A stretch of 33,870 nucleotides of DNA from Nitrososphaeria archaeon (GTDB lineage Archaea > Thermoproteota > Nitrososphaeria > Nitrososphaerales > JACAEJ01). Location of the stretch: the NCBI GenBank assembly GCA_029775925.1, contig JARVKB010000020.1, positions 1-33,870 on the forward strand. The letters are read 5' to 3'. Positions 25,849 to 33,198 of the stretch are shown in pieces. The position numbers and the translations under genes were made by a program. Each line of letters begins with the position of its first letter. Position 1 is the first letter of the stretch. Below the pieces are notes generated by a model. It worked only from the letters and a program-made list of their open reading frames with translations. It was not told the DNA's origin and searched no databases.

Positions 25849-27492
25849 TTATTTAAATTTTTCATGGAGTAGTTCTTTATACCTAAATACTTTTTGAGGG
25901 CAAACTCTCTCACATCTTAAACATGCAACACCAAGGCATAGATCTGATCTTACGAGTATTTTACCCGTTCCATCTATCTCCTTTACTGTAATCGCTCCTT
26001 CAGGGCACTCTACCTCACATGATCTGCAAGCGTTACACCCTGTAAATTCACCGATAAGTAAAACTCCGATATCTTTTATTATTTTTAGACCTTTTTCACC
26101 CAGGTCGGGAATATCTCTTTTGAATATTTTGTAAACCTTCGGATTCTTGGCTTTTCTTGGAAAACCTTGATAGTTATATTTTTTTAACCATTGTTCATAT
26201 TGCCATAAAGGCATACCTTCTTCCCAATATGCAAGTTCAAGAGGATAAACTTGCATGAATACCTGAGATTCTGGGAACATTATATGCTTCCCCCTTATCT
26301 GCTTGGCCATATCCTGCAAAAAATCGATCAGTTCAGGCTTGAGAACTATATCCCTTGCTAACGCAAGAGAAGTGTTTCCTACCTGGTAGATAGTCTCACA
26401 ACATCTTGGTATCTGCCCAACATTCAAGGACTTAAAAGCGTCAACATAAAAGCCAGACGCACCTGCCATGTAAGCTACGTTCACATCATCTTGAAGTACT
26501 CCGGCCTCTTCTGCCAAAGTAAAGTAACCAGCTCTAAAGGCCCCTAAAGCTTTCCCAGCCTCTTTCACATCCTTTTCAGTTACATAAATTCCATCTTGAA
26601 GGTGAATTTTTCTATCTACTGCGTTTACCTTTGGCAAGGTTATGAGACCTAGATCTATTCCTATGCTTATAATGGCTATTACGCCTGTTCCAGTCACCCC
26701 TAAAGCTTTACCGTGCATTTCACCTTGTTCCAAAACCTTACCTGTTGATGGGACAACTACATCCCCTTCGCATGCTATAAGTTCATTATTCAAAACATAA
26801 TTCCTCCACCCAAGAGTAGAAACATTCACATCACTGATAGCGCCAGGAGAAGCTAACATGCCTTTTTCTATTCTTTGACCTTCTATAGCAGGTCCTGCTG
26901 CTGCAGAGCCTGTATATATCTCGCCATTGTAGCAAAGAGCCATTTCTGCATTGGTACCAAAATCTGTAACAAAAGCATTCTCTCTCTTCTCAAATATCTT
27001 TGCTTCGTATAACATGGCTAAGGCATCAGCACCTATTTCATGCTTGACAGAAGGTGGGATGTATACCTTGGCTTTATCCTTCACTGATATGCCCAATTTC
27101 CCTGCCTCTATTATCGTTGCATCCCTTGTTGGTGGCTTAACTCCATATCTCTCAAGTGCATGCTTTCCCCAATATGCAAGATCTCTTATCTCTATTCCCT
27201 GGAAGATCGACAATTGGGTAGGATTGCCACTTGCCGCTAATAGCTCCACTTTATTCAGGTTTATATCCAAAGCTTTGATTATTCTATTCACTGCATCAAT
27301 CACTACAGCATGGGCTGTCTCTATGCCTATCTCTACTGCAAAGTGTAAATGGTCCATGATGTTTGCTCCAGGTAGTGGATGTCTCAAAGTTATGGCTGTA
27401 GATATTAGCTTCCCTGTGCTCAGATCTATTGCTTGTGCCCTTAAGCCACTAGTCCCTATGTCTAGTGCTATACCATATCCCTCTTCATTCAT
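25849..27492 (-). CDS. ramA: RamA-like corrinoid activation protein
   Basis: RamA-type proteins use ATP and low-potential electrons to reduce inactive Co(II) corrinoid back to Co(I). The 547-residue protein starts with an ASKHA ATPase fold (IALDIGTSGLRAQ), followed by VTDFGTNAEMAL, GSAAAGPAIEG and TGTGVIAIIS. It ends with two 4Fe-4S motifs, C-x2-C-x2-C-x3-C (CNACRSCEVEC) and C-x4-C-x2-C-x3-C (CLGVACLRCERVC). That C-terminal ferredoxin domain is the archaeal RamA arrangement; bacterial RACE proteins carry a 2Fe-2S domain at the N-terminus. The start is ATG 27492, or TTG three bases upstream. It is the first gene of a pair with the URO-D-like gene and probably serves MtaC and the second corrinoid protein. 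Confidence 0.93.
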   Translation of the reverse strand: MNEEGYGIALDIGTSGLRAQAIDLSTGKLISTAITLRHPLPGANIMDHLHFAVEIGIETAHAVVIDAVNRIIKALDINLNKVELLAASGNPTQLSIFQGIEIRDLAYWGKHALERYGVKPPTRDATIIEAGKLGISVKDKAKVYIPPSVKHEIGADALAMLYEAKIFEKRENAFVTDFGTNAEMALCYNGEIYTGSAAAGPAIEGQRIEKGMLASPGAISDVNVSTLGWRNYVLNNELIACEGDVVVPSTGKVLEQGEMHGKALGVTGTGVIAIISIGIDLGLITLPKVNAVDRKIHLQDGIYVTEKDVKEAGKALGAFRAGYFTLAEEAGVLQDDVNVAYMAGASGFYVDAFKSLNVGQIPRCCETIYQVGNTSLALARDIVLKPELIDFLQDMAKQIRGKHIMFPESQVFMQVYPLELAYWEEGMPLWQYEQWLKKYNYQGFPRKAKNPKVYKIFKRDIPDLGEKGLKIIKDIGVLLIGEFTGCNACRSCEVECPEGAITVKEIDGTGKILVRSDLCLGVACLRCERVCPQKVFRYKELLHEKFK

Positions 27493-27615
27493 CAAGATTA
27501 TTATAAAATATGAATATAATTATATTTTCTTGATCATAAGAATTTTTATCTTTGTTAGATGGTTAAACTCCTTTATCTTTTAAGACTTTAATAACATCAA
27601 CGACTATTGTAACTT

Positions 27616-28848
27616 ATGCATGAGAAAATAGACAAGTTCAGATCAATAAACAACCCATACAAGGATCATATAATAATTCATCCTATCATGAGAGGAGGGA
27701 TAATACCTGATGATATACAAAAAATACTGATCGATGAAGGATGGATGAAAGTTGGTTATGCAATCTGTTACGATTGTCTTGAAGGAAGATCCAGCTTAGT
27801 CTCAAAACCCCCTATCAATGATTTTCTTTCAAGTATAGCAGAATTCTTTAATGGAGATACAGCCGAGCATACTTTTGGATCAAGGGCCGCTCAGTTTTCT
27901 GTTATGAAAACTATAGCAGATAATATCTCAGAAGAATTTACTAAAATAGTTATAACTGATTCTTTATGCCATTATACGACTGTAATTGCAGCGGAGATGA
28001 ACAATCTTAAGATTTTAGAGGTAAATCACTCCGGTTATCCAGAATACAAAGTTAGAGCTGAAGATTTTATAGATAAGATTGAAAGCGTAAAAAAGGAAAC
28101 TGGGAAACGGCCTGCTTTAATAGCTATAACTCATGCCGATCCTTATTATGGAAATTTAAATCCAGTTAAAGAGGTAGGCAAGATAGCAAAAGAGTTTAAT
28201 ATACCATACATGATCAATGCTGCTTACACAGCAGGCATATTCCCTGTTAACATGAAAGATTTACAAGCAGACTTCATTACAGTTTCTGCTCATAAATCTA
28301 TGGCTTCGATAGGTCCTTTGGGCTTTTTGATTACAAATCAAGATTGGTCCGATAAAACCTTTAAGAAATCGACGATAAAGCTTGATTGGACTGGAAGGAC
28401 GTTCAGCAAAAAAATCGTAAACATCTTTGGTTGCAGTATTGGAGGATTGCCGTTAATTTCAGCGATGTACTCTTTTCCTTACGTTGTAGAGAGAGTCGAG
28501 AGATGGGAAGAGGAATTGAATAAGGCGAGATGGTTTATCTCAGAAATGGAGAAGATAGATGGCATAAGACTAGTAGGAGAAAGGCCTCATAATCATCACC
28601 TTATGCATTTCGAGACTCCGATCTTTTGGGAGATATCAAAGCATCATAAAAGGAAAGGATTCTTCCTTGCTGAAGAGATGATAAAGAGAGGCATAGTTGG
28701 GCTACATCGTGGATTAAGTAAACATGTAAAAATTTCTTTGTATGGGTTAAGTTGGGAAGAAGTAAAGAATGTTAGAGATACTTTTTATGACATAGCCAAA
28801 AAATATATTGACGAGTTTAAGATAAATTTCGATTTAAATAAGACATAA
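27616..28848 (+). CDS. pscS: O-phosphoseryl-tRNA(Cys):Cys-tRNA synthase (SepCysS)
   Basis: SepCysS converts phosphoseryl-tRNA(Cys), made by SepRS, to Cys-tRNA(Cys) using PLP and a sulfur donor. The 410-residue fold-type I protein has the PLP lysine K227 in SAHKSM. The three catalytic cysteines known in methanogen enzymes are C51 and C54 (CYDCLEG) and C273 (FGCSIGG). RGGIIP and ITHADPYYGN are also typical. It is divergent from ramA with 123 bases between. SepRS is not in this window. The enzyme marks the indirect cysteine pathway of methanogens and relatives. Confidence 0.95.
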   Translation: MHEKIDKFRSINNPYKDHIIIHPIMRGGIIPDDIQKILIDEGWMKVGYAICYDCLEGRSSLVSKPPINDFLSSIAEFFNGDTAEHTFGSRAAQFSVMKTIADNISEEFTKIVITDSLCHYTTVIAAEMNNLKILEVNHSGYPEYKVRAEDFIDKIESVKKETGKRPALIAITHADPYYGNLNPVKEVGKIAKEFNIPYMINAAYTAGIFPVNMKDLQADFITVSAHKSMASIGPLGFLITNQDWSDKTFKKSTIKLDWTGRTFSKKIVNIFGCSIGGLPLISAMYSFPYVVERVERWEEELNKARWFISEMEKIDGIRLVGERPHNHHLMHFETPIFWEISKHHKRKGFFLAEEMIKRGIVGLHRGLSKHVKISLYGLSWEEVKNVRDTFYDIAKKYIDEFKINFDLNKT

Positions 28849-28853
28849 ATTTT

Positions 28854-29399
28854 TTATTCACTTTCCCATCTTTTTATTAATTCTTTACTATTAGTGATCT
28901 CAGCACCATATATCTTTTTAATGTATTCTAATCCTTCTAAATGATCTTTTTCTGTAAAGGCATCTACACAATCCTCTGGAACTATTATTTTATATCCTCT
29001 GAAGAAAGCATCCGCAGCTGTATGCCTATCGCATATATTAGTATGTAAACCTGTTATTACAACTGTATCGACTTTTAAATCTCTAAGTAGTGGATCTAGA
29101 CCTGTCTCATAAAAGGCACTATAGGTTCTTTTTCCAATTAAATAATCTTTCTTGCTAGGCTTTAACTCATCTATTACTTGAGCTCCTTCTTCACCTTCCA
29201 TAGAATGCTTTCCCCAAAGCACCATTTCTCTATCCACTGGAAAGTGCGCATCCGTCACATAAATTACTGGTTTTGATTTTTCTCTAGCAGATTCTAGGAG
29301 CTTTTTTATATTCGGTATTATCCTTTGGGCTCTGTCACATTTTAGTTTACCATAAACGAAGTCTTTTGCCATATCTATTACTAAGATTGCCTCTGGCAT
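28854..29399 (-). CDS. Isochorismatase / nicotinamidase-family cysteine hydrolase
   Basis: This 181-residue protein has the family's catalytic triad: D9 (LVIDMAKDF), K90 (LIGKRTYSAFYET) and C123 (GLHTNICDRHTAADAFFRGY). D50 and H52 in VTDAHFP followed by WGKHSMEG resemble the metal site of nicotinamidases, so nicotinamide deamidation for NAD salvage is the leading idea. Isochorismatase-like hydrolysis of another amide or ether is possible. It is convergent with the SepCysS gene (five-base gap). No signal peptide is present, so it is cytoplasmic. Confidence 0.85.
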   Translation of the reverse strand: MPEAILVIDMAKDFVYGKLKCDRAQRIIPNIKKLLESAREKSKPVIYVTDAHFPVDREMVLWGKHSMEGEEGAQVIDELKPSKKDYLIGKRTYSAFYETGLDPLLRDLKVDTVVITGLHTNICDRHTAADAFFRGYKIIVPEDCVDAFTEKDHLEGLEYIKKIYGAEITNSKELIKRWESE

Positions 29400-29469
29400 A
29401 TCAATTAAGAAGATACACTAACAAATAAAGATTTAATTTAATGCTTTTTGCCATCACTTATTGACTTCC

Positions 29470-29776
29470 CTAAGCTTCAAGAATAACATCTTTAAGCCCG
29501 TCAAGCCTCATCATTTCTTCACCGGGATTGAAAGCTGGCCCGATTGCTGATCTCTTTTCTCCATCTTTAAACTCATTTAAATTTCCAAAGAGTCTATTAG
29601 AATTATTCCTTTAAGATTTCCGAACTGTTCTTTCTTACCGAAGTTAAAGATACTTTTGAGTCTTGGATCCGTCTTTAGGTTTGAAGGTATTAGCTAGATA
29701 GATAATATAATCATGATTCAGATCTATTTCTCCCTTTAAAATGCTACAAGAAATTAGTTAAGGTTTCAAGTTTCAT
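29470..29776 (-). pseudogene. Decayed gene following the 198-residue unknown
   Basis: An ATG at 29776 directly abuts the TAA of the upstream gene. Its frame runs MKLETLTNFL and hits a stop. Coding-like sequence then continues in other frames: ILKGEIDLNHDYIIYLANTF, then NFGKKEQFGNLKGIILIDSL, then FGNLNEFKDGEKRSAIGPAF and onward to a TAG at 29470-29472. Three frame changes would be needed to read one protein of about 105 residues. I recognise no family. It is best explained as a recently inactivated second gene of the DUF488 operon. Confidence 0.55.
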
Positions 29777-30373
29777 TTAACTTAAATTAAAGCCAAGAAG
29801 GAGACCTGAAAGTTGAGGGTCCGAGAGGGACACTACATCCTTGAACTGGCTCTTTAAAAAGTCAAAGGTTGGTGGAGAAGGAAATGAAAGAACATGATCC
29901 TTTATCTCTTTAATCTTTGAGAAGTGATAGATCTGGATCCCATTGAAAAGAAAGTAAGCGTCTCCGCTAGCAAACGTATCATGGTTGATCTTTGCATCCC
30001 TCTTTATTGCAAAAAAATCACTAATGATTACATATTTTTTATCCTTTTTGAATTCCTCAATTTTGTTGGGATCTAAACTCATCCCTACAACTTCGCCTTT
30101 GTTTATTAGTTGCATTACATTAATATCTTTTGGTATCTCAAAGTAAATATTGGTAAAAAGAACCATAGTAACCTCACGGGAAATAGACTCTTTGACTCCT
30201 TTGTTCTTACCACACCCTAAACCACCAAAGACGTTCTTCATAGCCATCTCTTCCAATTGTGCAACAATCTTACACTGTTCCTTGTTCAACTCAGCAACTC
30301 CTACAACCCCTTTAAAATTCATTATCTTAATCTTTACCTTCTCTAATACTTCCTTTCTAATTATAGTGTTCAT
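29777..30373 (-). CDS. Hypothetical protein, 198 residues
   Basis: I do not recognise this protein. It is soluble, without signal peptide or membrane helices, and lysine-rich. Visible features are a glycine-rich FGGLGCGKNKG loop near residues 49-59 (not a Walker A motif), a hydrophobic strand VTMVLFTNIYFEIP, KYVIISDFFAIKRD and a C-terminal QLSGLLLGF. It starts 19 bases after the DUF488 gene and is followed without a gap by a decayed frame, so all three formed one minus-strand operon. Confidence 0.6.
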   Translation of the reverse strand: MNTIIRKEVLEKVKIKIMNFKGVVGVAELNKEQCKIVAQLEEMAMKNVFGGLGCGKNKGVKESISREVTMVLFTNIYFEIPKDINVMQLINKGEVVGMSLDPNKIEEFKKDKKYVIISDFFAIKRDAKINHDTFASGDAYFLFNGIQIYHFSKIKEIKDHVLSFPSPPTFDFLKSQFKDVVSLSDPQLSGLLLGFNLS

Positions 30374-30392
30374 TAAAACTAACTTCTAACTT

Positions 30393-30821
30393 TTAGTATT
30401 TTAAATTATGCTCATAAAATCTTTCTTCATCAATAATATGGATAACTTTACAGCCCGAATTAACCAATTCTTTTGAGATATACCTTCTATGGCATTTAAA
30501 CCAAAAAGCTTCAGCACACATAATGGCAACCCTTCCTCTTTTAGCAATATCTAAAACTTCCGCTACGCCCTTCTTGAAATCTTCACTTTTTGAATAATTT
30601 TTGTATCCTCCTTTTCTAAAACCCCCTAGCTTTTCCATCCAGACATAATTGATAGATAATTTAGAAAGCTTTTCTATAAGATAGTCTTTGTTAAAATGGG
30701 GATATTTTTTTGAAGTTGGGAAGCGCCTTACATCTATTAAAATTTCTATCTTATACCTTTTTAAAATTGTAATAAATTCTTCAAAGCTTTTAGTAGAATG
30801 GCCTACTGTGTATATTTTCAT
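30393..30821 (-). CDS. DUF488 family protein
   Basis: This 142-residue protein has the DUF488 signature. It begins IYTVGHSTKSFEEFI, followed by LIDVRRFPTSKKYPHFN, then LGGFRKGGYKNY. The cysteine/histidine motif MCAEAFWFKCHRRYIS corresponds to the family CAE..P..CHR..I. The function is not established. A TATA-like TTTTTTATTATATGG about 25 bases before the ATG indicates its own leaderless promoter. It heads the operon with the 198-residue unknown. Confidence 0.85.
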   Translation of the reverse strand: MKIYTVGHSTKSFEEFITILKRYKIEILIDVRRFPTSKKYPHFNKDYLIEKLSKLSINYVWMEKLGGFRKGGYKNYSKSEDFKKGVAEVLDIAKRGRVAIMCAEAFWFKCHRRYISKELVNSGCKVIHIIDEERFYEHNLKY

Positions 30822-30893
30822 AAACCATTAACCATATAATAAAAAAGGAGGGTTTACCATTACGATCTTTCTTTGCTTAACTCTTAAATCGAA

Positions 30894-30938
30894 TTACTTT
30901 TCCTTTTTCTTAGATTTTTTCTTAGATTTCTTAGCCAT
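30894..30938 (-). CDS. Possible 14-residue lysine-rich peptide
   Basis: The frame reads MAKKSKKKSKKKEK and stops. It is preceded by GGGAAG about nine bases before the ATG and by a TATA-like stretch near 30980, so it has both signals of a small gene. Lysine makes up nine of 14 residues, resembling tails of ribosomal or nucleic-acid-binding proteins. Such a short frame in an A-rich region can arise by chance. Confidence 0.3.
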   Translation of the reverse strand: MAKKSKKKSKKKEK

Positions 30939-31150
30939 ACACAACTTCCCAGCCTACTTCAGGATCTTAATTATTGATTGGCAAATATATAAATTTATAG
31001 TAAAGCTTTTTTTATTAATTTAAAGATAGATGATTTTTGATAAAAATAATTAATTTAAATTAATTATTTTGTTAAAATATGTAAAAATAAAAAATTCTCA
31101 GTTCAACATAAAATTCATAAGTGATCGAGTAAAATATTAAACAAACCCAA

Positions 31151-31990
31151 ATGAATAATAATTCGATTAAAAGTGTAAAAACAGTAGCTTTTCAAGGAGA
31201 AAAAGGAGCGTACAGTGAAGAGGCAGCTATTTTATTTTTTGGCCCATCTATTGAAACAAAACCGTATAAATCTCTTCCCGAAGTATTTAAAGCAGTGGAG
31301 GAAAAGCATGTAGATAATGGCATAGTTCCAGCAGAAAATTCTCTCGAAGGGAGTGTGAATCAGACTTACGATTTGCTTTTAAGCTCTGAGCTAAAAGTGA
31401 GTGGAGAAGTAATCCTCAGGGTTAGTCACTGCCTCATAGCAAATAAGGAGATGAGTTTAGATTCTATTAAAACAGTATACTCACATCCTCAAGCTCTTGC
31501 TCAATGCAGAAACTTCTTGAGCAATTTAAATTGTGATTTGATACCAACTTATGATACTGCTGGTAGTGTGAAGATGATAAAAGAGAAGAAATTGATGGAC
31601 TCTTGTGCTATAGCAAGTGAGAGAGCTGCTAAAATATATAAAATGAGCATATTAGCAAAAGGCATAGAAGATGATAAGAACAATTACACTAGGTTCTTCA
31701 TATTGTCGAAAAACGATTCACCATATACAGGAAAGGATAAAACTTCAATAATCTTCTCTACAAAGAATGTTCCAGGAGCTTTATACTCAGCTTTAAGAGA
31801 ATTTGCAATAAGAAGGATAAACTTAACAAAGATAGAGTCAAGACCTACGAGAATTACACCTTGGGAGTATAACTTCTACTTAGATTTTGAAGGGCATAGA
31901 AGCGAGAAAAAGTGTAAAAAGGCATTAGAAGGGTTAGGAAAAAAAGCATCATTCGTAAAGATACTTGGCTCTTATCCAAAATGGTCTTAG
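31151..31990 (+). CDS. pheA: Prephenate dehydratase
   Basis: This enzyme turns prephenate into phenylpyruvate in phenylalanine synthesis. The 279-residue protein has the periplasmic-binding-like catalytic part (residues about 10-190), with VAFQGEKGAYSEEAA, VPAENSLEGSV, YSHPQALAQC and the TRF motif in KNNYTRFFIL. A C-terminal ACT regulatory domain carries the ESRP motif (KIESRPTRITPWEYNFY), which binds phenylalanine for feedback inhibition. There is no chorismate mutase domain. The ATG at 31151 follows an AT-rich promoter without a ribosome-binding site. Confidence 0.96.
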   Translation: MNNNSIKSVKTVAFQGEKGAYSEEAAILFFGPSIETKPYKSLPEVFKAVEEKHVDNGIVPAENSLEGSVNQTYDLLLSSELKVSGEVILRVSHCLIANKEMSLDSIKTVYSHPQALAQCRNFLSNLNCDLIPTYDTAGSVKMIKEKKLMDSCAIASERAAKIYKMSILAKGIEDDKNNYTRFFILSKNDSPYTGKDKTSIIFSTKNVPGALYSALREFAIRRINLTKIESRPTRITPWEYNFYLDFEGHRSEKKCKKALEGLGKKASFVKILGSYPKWS

Positions 31991-32045
31991 CTTTGAATTA
32001 TTATAAAAAAGCATAAAAACTAATGGTAACTTTAACTCATAATAT

Positions 32046-32132
32046 GGGCCGGTAGCTCAGCTTGGTTAGAGCGTTGAGCTGATAAAAATTGCGGATACTC
32101 AAAGGTCGCCGGTTCAAATCCGGCCCGGCCCA
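32046..32132 (+). tRNA. tRNA-Ile (anticodon GAU) with 12-base intron
   Basis: Acceptor GGGCCGG pairs with CCGGCCC, the D stem is GCTC/GAGC, and the T arm is GCCGG-TTCAAAT-CCGGC. The anticodon stem is TTGAG/CTCAA, but the loop between is 19 bases instead of seven. Removing 12 bases at the usual site after position 37 leaves loop CTGATAA, anticodon GAT. The intron (about 32085-32096) is AAAATTGCGGAT or a one-base shift. The mature tRNA is 75 bases, discriminator A, no encoded CCA. A TATA-like CATAAAAA lies about 30 bases upstream. An integrase remnant begins 45 bases after its 3' end. Confidence 0.93.
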
Positions 32133-32176
32133 CTTAAATTTTTAAGTGAATCTTGGAATATCCTTCCCTCTAATCG

Positions 32177-33134
32177 ATGATTATGGGGTCTAAGTACGCA
32201 CATCTGCTGGAGGATGCGGACGTTAGGCGCTGGTTTGATAACTTGGTGGCCAAGTCGGTTGTGACTGCAACGGTTTATCTCAGGACTTTGGGATTTTACT
32301 GTGAACTTAACAGGACTGACCCTAAGGCTATTCTTAGGGTTGCTAGAACTAAGGCTTTCAGGGATGACTTCACAGACTTTGTCCGGAAGATGGAAAAGGA
32401 GGGAAAAAGCTGGCTCCTACTTGTCCAGGTTTAAGAAGGTGCTCAACAGCTGGCTCGCCTATAACGGCGTTAACGTTAAGCTAAAGGTCAACATTAAAGG
32501 CGAGTCTGACACACCAAGAATCACTGATGAACGCGTGCCCAGCAAGGAGGAGCTTGACAGAATCCTCAGAATGGCTACGCCTAGAGGAAGAGTTTCAATC
32601 GCCCTAATGGCCTTCAGCGGGTTAAGACCGGAATCAATAGGAAACTATGATGGAAGCGACGGCCTGAAGCTTGGGGATTTTGTTGAAGCTAAAGTCAGCC
32701 CGGACGGCATAGAATTCCCAAAAGTTCCATCCATGCTCATAATAAGGAAAAGCCTCAGCAAAGCTAGGCATCAGTACTTCACATTCGTTCCTCAACAAAC
32801 AATAACCTACATTCAAGAATATTTGACGGAGAAGGTTAAGCAAGATGAAGAATTGAGTAAGGATTCTCCGCTTCTGGGTTTTGATCCGAGGGGCGTCAAT
32901 AAGAACAGGTTTCTAAGGACGACTTTAGTTACGAGAGACATTAAAGAGTCCATTTTAAAGGCCGGTTTCAGCTGGAGACCATACGTTTTAAGGGCTTACT
33001 GCGATACAAACATGATTATATCTGAGTCCAAGGGCAAAATCAGTCACCCATACTTGCAGTTTATTATGGGGCATAGCCAAAAAAGTATGGGAACAATCTC
33101 GTTCAGAGGCTTGTCTGCTTGGGCTGTTATCTGA
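32177..33134 (+). pseudogene. Tyrosine recombinase/integrase, frameshifted and lacking the catalytic Tyr
   Basis: The N-terminal part (from ATG 32177) has the core-binding domain VRRWFDNLVAKSVVTATVYL. At a run of five A (32404-32408) the frame shifts; dropping one A rejoins it to SYLSRFKKVLNSWLAYNG. The catalytic domain shows Arg I (MAFSGLRPESIGNYDGSDG), the lysine turn (LSKARHQYF), Arg II (RPYVLRAYCDT) and MGH in FIMGHSQKSM. The expected tyrosine block (family EARYTTNKG) is not found; the frame ends SFRGLSAWAVI. It is an archaeal plasmid/provirus integrase placed next to tRNA-Ile, the classic integration target. Confidence 0.85.
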
Positions 33135-33198
33135 AGCTTTCTAGGCTCAAGGAGGCACGGAACCCTCTCACTGATGCTGATTTTGGTGAAATCTTTGC

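Noticed and set aside
26951-27583. 210-codon plus-strand frame
   Set aside because: It is antisense to ramA; the low stop density comes from the codon use of the real gene.
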